36,791 bases of DNA from an uncultured Acinetobacter sp. (GTDB lineage: Bacteria > Pseudomonadota > Gammaproteobacteria > Pseudomonadales > Moraxellaceae): positions 1 to 36,791 of the forward strand of contig NZ_CANQLZ010000027.1 in NCBI RefSeq assembly GCF_947624825.1, written 5' to 3'. This document shows, piece by piece, positions 9,325 through 18,299 of this stretch (position 1 is the first letter of the stretch; every line of letters starts with the position of its first letter). A program made the position numbers and the translations under genes. A model generated the notes under the pieces. That model did not search any database. It worked only from the letters and a program-made list of their open reading frames with translations, and was not told the origin of the DNA.

Positions 9325-12300
9325 TAAGAAAGATTCTCCGTACGTTGTGGCTTCGGCTTGTATTTAAAGATGCTACGAATCCATACATAGAACACTGGAA
9401 TAAAGAAAATCCCGAGCAATGTTGATGTGATTACACCGCCTAATACACCATAACCCACTGAATGTTGGCTACCTGCGCCGGCACCTGAAGATAAGGCAAG
9501 CGGCAGTACACCAAAACCAAAGGCTAAGGTGGTCATAATGATTGGACGTAAACGCATTTTTGCTGCATGTAAGGTGGCATCAAATAGATCTTCACCTTTT
9601 TCTTGCAACTCTTTGGCAAATTCCACAATCAAGATGGCATTTTTAGCCGACAAACCAATCACTGCAATAATCGCCACTTGGAAGTAGATGTTATTGGACA
9701 GATTTGGATTGTCCAGCAAGATCATGCCACCAAAAGTTAAGCCAAGTGCCCCGATAATACCAAGCGGCACCACCAATAACACTGAAAATGGAATGGACCA
9801 ACTTTCATACAAAGCTGCTAAACACAAGAATACAATCAGCAGTGATAAGCCATATAAGAATGGAGCTTGCGCGCCTGATTCACGTTCTTCAAGCGATAAA
9901 CCTGTCCATTCAAAGTCGTAACCCGTTGCGCCCATTTGTGGTAATTTTGCCACAATTTCTTCCATGGCAATCATCGCGTCACCCGAGCTTACCCCTGGTG
10001 CTGGTGTACCTTGAATGTTGACCGATGATAAGCCGTTATAACGCTCTAAACGTGGTGAACCATAGGTCCATTCGCCTGTTGCAAATGCTGAGAATGGAAT
10101 CATCTCGCCTTTGTTATTACGTACATACCATTGATCTAAATCTTCAGGTTGCATACGTGAGTCAGATTGACCTTGAACATACACCTTTTTCACACGACCG
10201 CGGTCAATGAAGTCGTTCACGTATGAACCACCCCATGCAATGCCCATGGTGCTGTTAATCTCTGCAATGCTGACACCCATGGCGCCAGCTTGTGCATGAT
10301 CGACAATCACACGGTATTGAGGCGTATCTTCTTGACCATTAGGACGAACACCAGCAAGACGAGGGTCTTGTGCAGCCATACCTAAGATCATGTTACGCGC
10401 TTCAATTAACTTGGCATGTCCATGACCGGCTGAGTCTTTGAGCTGTAAGTTAAAGCCTGCGCTGACCCCAAGTTCAGGCATAGCCGGAAGTTGTAATGGC
10501 ATAATGTAGGTGGCATCTTGCACCAACATGTTGAGTGCCATACCACGCCCAATAATCGCGCCCACTTGAGTTTCAGGTGAAGTACGTTCTGACCAATCTT
10601 TAAGTTTAATAAACGCCATACCCGCGTTTTGACCGACCCCTGCAAATGAGAAGCCTGCCACACTAAACACCGATGCCACACTGTCTTTTTCATTTTCTAA
10701 GAAGAAGTTAGTCATGGCAGTCATGGTTTCACCGGTACGTTCCAAACTCGCGTTTGGTGGTAACTGTACTAAAGTGAGCACCACGCCTTGGTCTTCTTCG
10801 GGTAAGAAAGACGAAGGTAGTTTTTGGAACAACACCACGATCCCTACCAACACCACTGCATAAATGGCACCAGAGAAGATCTTGTTGTGGGTCATGCGAT
10901 TGACGCCGCCTTGGTATTTGTCTGCTAGCTTGTCAAAGCTTTGGTTAAACCAACGGAAGAAACGTGCAAAAATACCATTGCTTGGCGCTTTGTTTGGATC
11001 ATGCTGTTTGAGCATGGTGGCGCACAAAGCTGGAGTAAAGGTGAGCGCTACAATCAGTGATAACACCATCGCCGTGACAAGGGTGATGGAGAACTGACGA
11101 TAGATCACGCCTGTAGTACCACCAAAGAATGCCATCGGTACAAACACCGCAGACAGCACCGAGGTAATCCCGATTAAGGCGCCTGAAATCTGTTTCATCG
11201 AGATTTCGGTTGCAGTCACAGGATCTAAATGATCCTCGACCATCACACGTTCTACGTTCTCGACCACCACAATTGCGTCATCGACCAATAGACCAATCGC
11301 CAAGACCATCGCAAACATGGTTAAAGTGTTAACACTAAAGCCAAACACGTTAATCACGGCAAACGTACCCAAGACCACCACAGGCACAGCCATGGTTGGA
11401 ATAATGGTGGCACGCCAGTTTTGTAAGAACAAGAACATGACAATGAACACCAAAATAATCGCTTCGATTAAGGTCTTCACCACACTTTTAATGGAAAGTT
11501 CAATAAATGGCGTGGTGTCAAAGGCAAGTTCGTCTTTTAAACCAGTTGGGTAGTTGGGACGTAATTCTTGTAAACGTGCTTCAACAGCTTGTGCGGTATC
11601 TAAAGCATTGGCACCAGTGGCCAGTTTAATTGCCACACCACCGGCAGGTTTGCCGTTGTAAGTTGAATCAAACTGATAGTTATCTGCACCCAATTCCACT
11701 TTTGCCACATCACCTAAACGCACTTGTGCGCCATCAGCTGTATTTTTTAAGAAGATATTGGCAAATTGTTCAGGGGTTTGTAACAGGCTTTGTGCTGTGA
11801 CTGTGGCATTTAGTACAGTCCCCGGCGCTGCTGGTGCACCACCCAATTGACCCACCGCCACTTGCGAATTTTGCGTGCGAATTGCGTTAGATACATCACT
11901 TGGGGTCACTTTTAGACTGGCCATTTTGGCAGGGTCAAGCCAAATACGCATGGCGTATGAACCACCAAAGACTTGGACTTCACCTACACCTGCCACACGA
12001 CTTAGCGGTTCAGAAATGTTGGAGTTGACATAGTCTTTAATGTCATTGGCAGTCAGCTCACCATCGGGTGAGTAAAAGCTTAAAACTTGTAAGAAGCTTG
12101 CGCCAGATTTGGTAACACGTACCCCTTGGCGTTGTACATCTTCAGGCAATAAGGCAGTCGCTGATTGTAATTTGTTTTGAACTTGAACTTGGGCAATATC
12201 AGGATCTATACCTTGATCAAAGTTCAAGGTAATAGAAGCCTGACCGTTACCGGCACTGTTTGATGAAATATAACGTAAACCATCTAAACCGTTCATCTGT

Positions 12301-12500
12301 TGTTCGATAATCTGTGTCACGGTATTTTCTACAGTGTCAGCAGATGCACCCGGATAGGTTGCAGAAACCGTTACAGTGGGCGGCGCGATGGTCGGATACT
12401 GTGCAATGGGCATTTTGCTGAGGGTTAAAATCCCCGCCAGCATAATCACCAATGCAATCACCCAAGCAAAAATGGGGCGATGAATAAAAAATTGAGCCAT
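9324..12500 (-). CDS. adeJ: RND multidrug efflux permease (AdeJ type)
   Basis: This inner-membrane, proton-driven drug pump of the HAE1 RND family exports many antibiotics and detergents across both membranes in a tripartite complex. The 1058-aa length matches AdeJ. Twelve membrane segments are arranged in two homologous halves, each with a large periplasmic loop. The paired proton-relay aspartates in GLLVDDAIVVVENV lie near residue 407, and the partner lysine is in GLSAKNAILIVEFAK in the second half. The N-terminal MAQFFIHRPIFAW motif is typical. It starts 9 bases after the adaptor gene. No truncation or frameshift is seen. I recognise it as the AdeJ orthologue with high but not alignment-verified confidence. 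Confidence 0.96.
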   Translation of the reverse strand: MAQFFIHRPIFAWVIALVIMLAGILTLSKMPIAQYPTIAPPTVTVSATYPGASADTVENTVTQIIEQQMNGLDGLRYISSNSAGNGQASITLNFDQGIDPDIAQVQVQNKLQSATALLPEDVQRQGVRVTKSGASFLQVLSFYSPDGELTANDIKDYVNSNISEPLSRVAGVGEVQVFGGSYAMRIWLDPAKMASLKVTPSDVSNAIRTQNSQVAVGQLGGAPAAPGTVLNATVTAQSLLQTPEQFANIFLKNTADGAQVRLGDVAKVELGADNYQFDSTYNGKPAGGVAIKLATGANALDTAQAVEARLQELRPNYPTGLKDELAFDTTPFIELSIKSVVKTLIEAIILVFIVMFLFLQNWRATIIPTMAVPVVVLGTFAVINVFGFSVNTLTMFAMVLAIGLLVDDAIVVVENVERVMVEDHLDPVTATEISMKQISGALIGITSVLSAVFVPMAFFGGTTGVIYRQFSITLVTAMVLSLIVALTFTPALCATMLKQHDPNKAPSNGIFARFFRWFNQSFDKLADKYQGGVNRMTHNKIFSGAIYAVVLVGIVVLFQKLPSSFLPEEDQGVVLTLVQLPPNASLERTGETMTAMTNFFLENEKDSVASVFSVAGFSFAGVGQNAGMAFIKLKDWSERTSPETQVGAIIGRGMALNMLVQDATYIMPLQLPAMPELGVSAGFNLQLKDSAGHGHAKLIEARNMILGMAAQDPRLAGVRPNGQEDTPQYRVIVDHAQAGAMGVSIAEINSTMGIAWGGSYVNDFIDRGRVKKVYVQGQSDSRMQPEDLDQWYVRNNKGEMIPFSAFATGEWTYGSPRLERYNGLSSVNIQGTPAPGVSSGDAMIAMEEIVAKLPQMGATGYDFEWTGLSLEERESGAQAPFLYGLSLLIVFLCLAALYESWSIPFSVLLVVPLGIIGALGLTFGGMILLDNPNLSNNIYFQVAIIAVIGLSAKNAILIVEFAKELQEKGEDLFDATLHAAKMRLRPIIMTTLAFGFGVLPLALSSGAGAGSQHSVGYGVLGGVITSTLLGIFFIPVFYVWIRSIFKYKPKPQRTENLS

Positions 12501-12509
12501 CGTTACCTC

Positions 12510-13757
12510 TTAAGCTTGCGCTTTTGGTTCAGGTGCTGATTGTGCTTCGCTGGCAGGGGCTGCTGGAGCTTGACCTTGAGCCGGTGCTTGTGGGGCAGCA
12601 GTTGGCGCTTGGTAAGGCTTGGCTACCACTTGCTGATCTGGTTTGACTTTGGCAATACCATCCACAATGACTTTATCACCTGGGTTAAGACCTTCGGTAA
12701 CAATCCAAGCGTTGCCTTGTGTACCACTGGTGGTCACAGGACGACTGACCACTTTGCCATCTGCACCCACCAGCATTGCCATAGCTTGACCTGTTGGGGT
12801 ACGGCTAATTGCAGCTTGCGGAATCAAATAAGCATTGGGTACTTCACCTTGCACAATTTTTGCCGTAGCAAACATGCCCGGAAGCAATAAATAGTCCGGG
12901 TTTGGGAACACTGCACGTAACGTGACTGTACCTGTGTCTGGATTAACGCTGGCATCAGCAAAGGCCAAACGACCTTCTACAGGATAGTCACTGCCATCTT
13001 CAAGCTTGAGCTTTACCGTGGTGTTGTTGGAGGTATTTAAGCTACCTTGTGACAGCTGTTGACGTAAACGTAACAGTTCAGCACTCGATTGATTAATATC
13101 CACATAAATTGGATCAAGACGTTGAATCGTTACCAAAGGATCGGCTTGATTGGCAGTCACTAATGCGCCTGCTGTCACCGTCGAACGGTTGGTTTGACCT
13201 GAAATTGGCGCACGAACGATAGAATAACCTAAGTTAATTTCAGCATTACGCAATTCAGCTTGGGTGGCAGCCACATCAGCTTCAGCCAATTTTACTTGTG
13301 CAAAAGCATCGTCATATTCTTGTTTAGAAATGGCGTTTGAACCGACCAATTGACGATAACGACCTTCTTTAACACGTAACACGTTTAAGTTGGCTTGTTG
13401 ACGTGCTAAAGCCGCACGCACGCTATCGACACTCGCACGGTTACTTCTTGAATCAATTTCGTAAAGGGCTTGACCTTCACGCACATAGCTGCCTTCAGCA
13501 AACAGACGTTTTAAAATCACGCCATTGGTTTGTGGACGCACTTCAGACGCTTCAAAGGCTGTGGTACGACCAGACAATTCAACCGACTGTTCAATACTTT
13601 GCGGTTGAGCAACCAAAACACCGACCTGAGTTGGTGGCATTTGCTGCTGTGCAGCGGCTGCTGGTTTGTCTTCGTCTTTGCTACAGCCAACAAGTACTAA
13701 ACTTGTTGCCAATGCGCAAGCAGTGAGGGCAGGTGCCCAAAGCTTTGCAGACCTCAT
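12510..13757 (-). CDS. adeI: periplasmic adaptor lipoprotein of RND pump (AdeI type)
   Basis: The membrane fusion protein links the RND pump to the outer-membrane channel. It has 415 aa and lipobox LVGC (Cys25), so it is anchored in the inner membrane by lipid. Domains in order are lipoyl/barrel-sandwich half (about 45-95), alpha-hairpin (about 100-165, QANLNVLRVKEGRYRQLV), second lipoyl half (SIVRAPISGQTNRS), beta-barrel and membrane-proximal domains. A Pro/Ala/Gln-rich C-terminal tail of about 40 residues is present, as in other adaptors of this group. The start ATG at 13757 has a good SD (GAGGTGG). It lies 22 bases after the PAP2 gene and 9 bases before the pump gene. Confidence 0.94.
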   Translation of the reverse strand: MRSAKLWAPALTACALATSLVLVGCSKDEDKPAAAAQQQMPPTQVGVLVAQPQSIEQSVELSGRTTAFEASEVRPQTNGVILKRLFAEGSYVREGQALYEIDSRSNRASVDSVRAALARQQANLNVLRVKEGRYRQLVGSNAISKQEYDDAFAQVKLAEADVAATQAELRNAEINLGYSIVRAPISGQTNRSTVTAGALVTANQADPLVTIQRLDPIYVDINQSSAELLRLRQQLSQGSLNTSNNTTVKLKLEDGSDYPVEGRLAFADASVNPDTGTVTLRAVFPNPDYLLLPGMFATAKIVQGEVPNAYLIPQAAISRTPTGQAMAMLVGADGKVVSRPVTTSGTQGNAWIVTEGLNPGDKVIVDGIAKVKPDQQVVAKPYQAPTAAPQAPAQGQAPAAPASEAQSAPEPKAQA

Positions 13758-13779
13758 TATTCCACCTCAATTAAGATGT

Positions 13780-14391
13780 TTATTTAAAATTTTGTTTTAA
13801 GTTAAATTGAAATTTGCCAAATCCATACAGCAGGCTCATCCAGATCAAACTCATACCCCAACCGGCCAACACATCAGATGGGTAATGCACGCCTAAGTAC
13901 ACCCTTGATATGCCCATGATCAATAACCACAGCACCGCCATAAGGCCAATATAAAACCTTTTAGGATGCTGTTGGGTCACAAAAAGTATCAAGACAGCTA
14001 AACTTGCTGCATAAAAACTATGCGCGCTTGGAAACGACGCTCCATAGCTATTGACCAGATGATAAATTTCTGGTGGGCGGGCTAAATCAAAGGCGTATTT
14101 GAGTAACCATGCACAGGCAATACTGCCGATTAGTCCAAATACAATGAAAGCGATCATGGCGTATTTTTTATACCAAGCAAGGGCAGTACACCAAAGCGTG
14201 GCAAAAAATAATAACGCAGGCATGCCACCTAAAAATGACAAAGTTTGTGCAATGTAATTTAAGGTCTCGCTCCGTTGCTCACTCACCCACGCTACAACAG
14301 CCAAATCAATGGGCTGTAAAGATGGGGTTTGAATCAGCACGAGACTAAAAAATACCAACGAACAACCCAAAATGAGTAGGTGGTAAGACAT
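13780..14391 (-). CDS. PAP2-superfamily membrane phosphatase
   Basis: A probable lipid phosphate or undecaprenyl-pyrophosphate-type phosphatase of the inner membrane, 203 aa with about six hydrophobic segments. All three PAP2 motifs are complete: K98-x6-R105-P106, then P121-S-A-H124, then S162-R163-x5-H169-x3-D173. The usual second motif is PSGH; here it is PSAH, a tolerated variant. The gene lies 22 bases upstream of the pump adaptor gene on the same strand, so it is probably the first gene of the efflux operon. This is the arrangement I recall for adeIJK in Acinetobacter. Its promoter overlaps a strong palindrome, so phosphatase and pump should respond to one regulator. Substrate not deducible. 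Confidence 0.9.
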   Translation of the reverse strand: MSYHLLILGCSLVFFSLVLIQTPSLQPIDLAVVAWVSEQRSETLNYIAQTLSFLGGMPALLFFATLWCTALAWYKKYAMIAFIVFGLIGSIACAWLLKYAFDLARPPEIYHLVNSYGASFPSAHSFYAASLAVLILFVTQQHPKRFYIGLMAVLWLLIMGISRVYLGVHYPSDVLAGWGMSLIWMSLLYGFGKFQFNLKQNFK

Positions 14392-14445
14392 AAATTGCCC
14401 CCTGTATGTGGCAACCAGTGATTGTGTGGCGAATCTTCAACGACA

Positions 14446-14467
14446 AAGTGTACTTGTCAGTACACTT
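14446..14467. promoter_or_regulatory. palindromic operator candidate over the pap2-adeIJK promoter
   Basis: A perfect inverted repeat with 9-base arms (AAGTGTACT and AGTACACTT) and a 4-base centre TGTC. It covers the -10 and most of the spacer of the promoter described separately, the usual position for a TetR-type repressor site. AdeN, a TetR-family protein, is the known repressor of adeIJK in A. baumannii; that this palindrome is its site is inference. A weak terminator for the gene at 14531-16576 is the alternative, but the T tract is short. Confidence 0.6.
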
Positions 14468-14475
14468 CTTTTCAA
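14447..14475 (-). promoter_or_regulatory. sigma-70 promoter for pap2-adeIJK
   Basis: On the minus strand TTGAAA (14475-14470), a 17-base spacer and TACACT (14452-14447). The predicted transcript begins near 14440, giving a leader of about 50 bases with a G-rich SD (AGGGGG) before the ATG at 14391. Confidence 0.6.
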
Positions 14476-14530
14476 GCAAAGATCAAAGCCACACAGGACA
14501 GTCAATGTTTAAAAGTTTTACGGTTAAAGA

Positions 14531-16576
14531 TTAAGATGTACCAGATTTTTTTTGTAATTCTTGTTCAATCGCGATGGCTTGTTTGGGTGGCCAAAAGAAA
14601 TCACTTGGGCGAGTGACAAAATGCATGAGCACCAATTTAGCTAAAGGTTGCCATTGTTCAAAGCGTACCCGACGGGCGCGTAGGGCTACAATAACGGTTA
14701 AAGTAAAACTAACAAACAAGTTGGTTAAACCAATCAGTAACACGCCTAACAAAGATACAATCACCAAGCCTAAATCAGGTTGGTTAATGGTGAGTAGCCC
14801 TTGAATAAAATTGGCCGAGGCAAACGCAATATGCCGAATATCTAAAGGTAAACCCAGTAAAAAGCCAATGGTTCCCATACTACCAAGCATAATTCCAAAT
14901 AAGAAATTACCAGCTAAGGCTCCAAAATTACGCTGCACATAATCGGCAAAACGATACAAACGCGCCTCGCCTAACAGCGCTTTTAAACGACGATGGGCTT
15001 TTAAACGTGGACCAATCTTACGGTACACCGCCATATTGTCGTAATAACCTGCAAGTAAACCCGATAAAAACAAAAATACCCCTGCAATGGCAGCATGTGG
15101 CACAGCAAGTGAGGTAAATGGATTTAAATCATGCAATGTTTTGGCCGCTTTGGCATGCGTCATCAGGGGTTCATGTAAAGCCAAGTCCCAAAACATAGCA
15201 ATGCAAGCAGCTGTCGGAATGGCAATCGAGATATTGCCCAAAATGGCAATAAATTGTGTACGAATAATATTGACAATTAAGGCGGCAAGTTCTGCCAATT
15301 GCGCCATTTTTGAGCCTTTACCGCGTTGTACCGTAGAGGCCAAAGCGGCTGCGGTCATGGCAGGTTGCTTGGTGGCCACGGTAAAATGCAGTACATGAAT
15401 CAGCATAAAGCCTAAGGAATAATTGAGGCTATAACTTAAAGCTTGCATTAATGGCGCCATAGACACGCGTGCCATTAAGGTTTTTAAAGTGGCCATAATG
15501 GCAATGATGACACCAGCACCTGCGGCTGACTTATACATGCCAAAAAAGCCTTGTTTGTCGCTACTGACATAATGCTCGCCCGTTTTGCTCGCATTTTCAG
15601 TGACTTGTAGCGCAATTAATTCGCTATTGGTCGTCAGTAATGAGCGTACACTTAGCTCATCGTAGCTGGTGGCAATCACTTCAACCAATAATTCTTTAAG
15701 CAATTTAAAACGTACAGGCTCATCTTCAACAATCAAATTAAGCAACAATTCTAAGCGTTCTAAACATTGCTCAAGTAGCGTTAATAAGTAGGTGAGACTA
15801 ACACTTACACCAATACGTTTGGTTGAGCGGCGAATTTTTTGCACCACATCGTGGCATTGCTCAATCATCACCAACGCTTGGGCTGCATCGGGTGGAGCAA
15901 TTACCATCATCTGTTGGCTATTACGGTGTAAATCTTTATAGTGACGAATAAAATCAATGATTTCACGGTTTTGCACTAAAAAAGGCGACTCATATTCTGT
16001 CAGTTCAGGATAAGCATCAATAAATTCTGGATACAAACCAATGCCACTAATACGGTAGGACAATACCGTGACCGCTTTAATCAGTTCACTTTGAATTTGA
16101 TTTTTTTGTGCTTGATTACTGTGACCTTGCGACAAAATATTACACAGACGTTGCCACTGTTGGTCACGAATATGATCTAGCCAATCACGGTCGCTGCGTT
16201 GATGAAATACCCGACGTAATAATTGTTGTAATTGTGTAGCATCAGGGATTAAAGGTAAAAAATGTGCACCTAAACGTTTAAATAACTGATTCCAAAATCC
16301 ATCTTGCGACAAAATACCGGTGTCGGCATACAAGCTGCTTTGTTTGTATTGGCTAATTAAACGTAAGATAAAGCTTTGTAAGGTACTCACCGCATAAGGG
16401 GTAAGTAACAAACTTTGCATCAGCTTATTTAAATTTTGATGAATTTCTTGCACATTATGTGGGTCATCAGGGCGCAAACGATTGACGAGATCAATCAGTA
16501 ATTGGTCATCGAGCAGCCCGCGTGCGTCGAGCTGCTGCTGCATGTTTAATAAGATATGATTTAATGTGGTCTGCAT
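14531..16576 (-). CDS. Gcr/SpecificRecomb-family membrane protein (so-called site-specific recombinase)
   Basis: The protein is 681 aa from the ATG at 16576; a TTG two codons upstream (16582) is the alternative. It resembles the Pfam SpecificRecomb family, named after Neisseria Gcr. Residues 1 to about 340 are soluble and helical, including many Leu/Gln-rich helices. The C-terminal half has several hydrophobic segments and a glycine-rich conserved stretch (NFLFGIMLGSMGTIGFLLGL). I see no tyrosine- or serine-recombinase active-site motifs, so the family name is probably misleading. It starts about 7 bases after the ispB stop on the same strand, so the two look co-transcribed and translationally coupled. 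A role in the cell envelope is more plausible than recombination (inference). Confidence 0.8.
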   Translation of the reverse strand: MQTTLNHILLNMQQQLDARGLLDDQLLIDLVNRLRPDDPHNVQEIHQNLNKLMQSLLLTPYAVSTLQSFILRLISQYKQSSLYADTGILSQDGFWNQLFKRLGAHFLPLIPDATQLQQLLRRVFHQRSDRDWLDHIRDQQWQRLCNILSQGHSNQAQKNQIQSELIKAVTVLSYRISGIGLYPEFIDAYPELTEYESPFLVQNREIIDFIRHYKDLHRNSQQMMVIAPPDAAQALVMIEQCHDVVQKIRRSTKRIGVSVSLTYLLTLLEQCLERLELLLNLIVEDEPVRFKLLKELLVEVIATSYDELSVRSLLTTNSELIALQVTENASKTGEHYVSSDKQGFFGMYKSAAGAGVIIAIMATLKTLMARVSMAPLMQALSYSLNYSLGFMLIHVLHFTVATKQPAMTAAALASTVQRGKGSKMAQLAELAALIVNIIRTQFIAILGNISIAIPTAACIAMFWDLALHEPLMTHAKAAKTLHDLNPFTSLAVPHAAIAGVFLFLSGLLAGYYDNMAVYRKIGPRLKAHRRLKALLGEARLYRFADYVQRNFGALAGNFLFGIMLGSMGTIGFLLGLPLDIRHIAFASANFIQGLLTINQPDLGLVIVSLLGVLLIGLTNLFVSFTLTVIVALRARRVRFEQWQPLAKLVLMHFVTRPSDFFWPPKQAIAIEQELQKKSGTS

Positions 16577-16583
16577 ACGCAAC

Positions 16584-17561
16584 TTATTGAATACGATGGA
16601 GCGCTAAATGCGACAAATTCATTAATGCTTGGCGTGATTGAGATTCAGGCAATTCAAGTAAGGCGGCAATGGCAGCTTCAGTTTCTTCGGTGGCGCGTTG
16701 GCGGCAATACTCTAAAGCACCACATTGCTGCACAATTGAAATCACGCGTTCTAAGTGTTCTGTACCGCCTGTGGCAATACTTTTACGAATAATGGCATGT
16801 TCATCGCCTTGGGTATTTTTTAAAGCTGCAATAAGTGGCAGGGTCGGTTTACCTTCCATTAAATCATCACCAATATTTTTACCCAAAGTTTCGGCATCTG
16901 AGGTGTAATCTAAAATATCGTCAATGATTTGAAATGCATTGCCAAAGTGACCTGCAAATTTCTTTAACGCCAAAGCATATTCAGGTTTTTTGGCTAAAAT
17001 CGCTGCGCCTTCGGTCGCCATTTCAAACAGGCGTGAAGTTTTACCATGAATAATGGCTAAATAGGTGTGCTCTGTGGTATCGGGTTGATGTTGCGATTGC
17101 AATTGCAATACTTCACCTTCGGCAATCTCACAAGTACCGGTCGAGAAGTTTTTGAGTAACTTTAAATCGTCTAAATCTACCAATAAGTCAAAGGCACGTG
17201 AAATTAAAAAATCACCCACCAAAACGGCGGTTTGATTGTTCCATGTGGCATTGGCGGTGGGACGACCACGACGTAAACCTGATTCATCCACTACATCATC
17301 ATGTACCAACGTTGCTGTATGTAGCATCTCGATAATGGCCGCTAAACGACGATGCGGTTCTAGGTCAGTTACACCACAGGCTTTAGCCGCCAATAAACAC
17401 ATAATCGGGCGCATACGTTTGCCACCCGCTTCTACCACATGTTTACTCACTGCCATTACAAGTGCGACTTTTGAGGTAATGCCTTCGTTAATAAAGGTAT
17501 CCATCGCAGCAAAGTCTTGAGCAACAGGAGCGAGAATATCTTGCTTAAAGTCGATGGCCAT
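16584..17561 (-). CDS. ispB: polyprenyl diphosphate synthase (octaprenyl/nonaprenyl, IspB)
   Basis: This trans-prenyltransferase makes the long isoprenoid tail of ubiquinone from FPP and IPP. It has 325 aa from the ATG at 17561; the longer frame starts with a TTG at 17594 that lacks an SD, while AGAGG precedes the ATG. GGKRMRP (46-52) binds IPP. The first aspartate-rich motif DDVVD is at 88-92 and the second, DDILD, at 214-218. Acinetobacter makes mainly ubiquinone-9, so the product may be C45 rather than C40 (inference). It is divergent from rplU-rpmA, the same layout as in E. coli. The downstream Gcr-family gene is in the same transcription unit. Confidence 0.95.
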   Translation of the reverse strand: MAIDFKQDILAPVAQDFAAMDTFINEGITSKVALVMAVSKHVVEAGGKRMRPIMCLLAAKACGVTDLEPHRRLAAIIEMLHTATLVHDDVVDESGLRRGRPTANATWNNQTAVLVGDFLISRAFDLLVDLDDLKLLKNFSTGTCEIAEGEVLQLQSQHQPDTTEHTYLAIIHGKTSRLFEMATEGAAILAKKPEYALALKKFAGHFGNAFQIIDDILDYTSDAETLGKNIGDDLMEGKPTLPLIAALKNTQGDEHAIIRKSIATGGTEHLERVISIVQQCGALEYCRQRATEETEAAIAALLELPESQSRQALMNLSHLALHRIQ

Positions 17562-17851
17562 GAAAGACAAACCTCTATAAATATAAAATTGCAAAGATAG
17601 TGTAACAATTTATCGCAAAGAGGGCATTGGCAAACCCTTTGCATTGATGCAACGCGCTCGAAAAACCGCCATTTTTAGCCCATTTCAACTCAATATAAAC
17701 GCTTTGGGTTTGACTTGAGTAAAATCAGGCAGCATTAAAAATCTATTTCAGTCGGTGAAACTTACACAAAATCACCTGCTTTGGTCAAATAGTAACAGGA
17801 ATTTTAACCAAAGCTGCCTTTTTCTTGGCACAATATTTTATGTAAAATGGC
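17562..17851. other. divergent ispB / rplU intergenic region
   Basis: About 290 bases without a gene between the ispB start and the rplU promoter region. It is AT-rich. On the minus strand TACACT and TATCTT near 17600-17612 could serve as ispB -10 elements, but I find no convincing -35. No repeat, hairpin or small ORF with an SD is seen. Confidence 0.4.
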
Positions 17852-17897
17852 TTGTTGTTTAGTCCAATATCACTTAAAATTCTTCGCTTCGTATAAT
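17852..17897 (+). promoter_or_regulatory. promoter region of rplU-rpmA
   Basis: Two overlapping candidates. The first is TTGTTG (17852-17857), 17 bases, TAAAAT (17875-17880). The second is a perfect TATAAT at 17892-17897 with no clear -35. Either gives an untranslated leader of about 65-85 bases before rplU. Confidence 0.55.
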
Positions 17898-17969
17898 CCC
17901 CAGTGGCGTCCGTTTGAAGTTCAATATGTTGTTTATTGGCACGGACACACGGGTCTTTTGGAGTACATT

Positions 17970-18281
17970 ATGTACGCAGTAATCCAAACCGGTGGTAAAC
18001 AGCACCGTGTTGTTGAGGGTGAAACCCTTAAAGTTGAATTATTGAAAGCTGAAGTTGGCGCATCTATTACGTTTGATGACGTATTAATGCTTGTAAACGG
18101 CGAAAGCATTCAAATCGGTGCTCCAGTTGTTGCTGGCGCTACTGTAACTGCTGAAGTTGTTAGCCACGGTCGTCACGACAAAATCCGTATTGTTAAAATG
18201 CGTCGTCGTAAGCACTATCGTAAGCAACAAGGTCACCGTCAATGGTTCACTGAGTTGAAAATTACTGCGATCGCAGGCTAA
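17970..18281 (+). CDS. rplU: 50S ribosomal protein L21
   Basis: Large-subunit ribosomal protein that contacts 23S rRNA and L20. From the ATG at 17970 it is 103 aa, the normal length, and starts with the family-invariant [11 protein letters not shown]. The frame remains open upstream to 17847, but that stretch overlaps the promoter and leader, and TTGGAG sits 5-10 bases before the ATG. The basic C-terminal [18 protein letters not shown] segment is the rRNA-binding part. It is followed 18 bases later by rpmA in the conserved rplU-rpmA operon. Confidence 0.98.
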   Translation: MYAVIQTGGKQHRVVEGETLKVELLKAEVGASITFDDVLMLVNGESIQIGAPVVAGATVTAEVVSHGRHDKIRIVKMRRRKHYRKQQGHRQWFTELKITAIAG

Positions 18282-18299
18282 TTCTAGGAGTATATTGAA

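Noticed and set aside
10406..10693. Minus-strand 95-codon ORF inside the RND pump gene
   Set aside because: It is an alternative frame of adeJ with skewed composition (many Trp, Cys, His) and no SD.
14422..14616. Plus-strand ORF of 64 codons near the pap2 promoter
   Set aside because: It crosses the palindrome and promoter and runs antisense into the end of the Gcr-family gene; no SD.
14531..16576. Reading the 'site-specific recombinase' as evidence for a mobile element
   Set aside because: No recombinase motif, no attachment-site repeats and no cargo genes nearby; it sits in a housekeeping unit with ispB.
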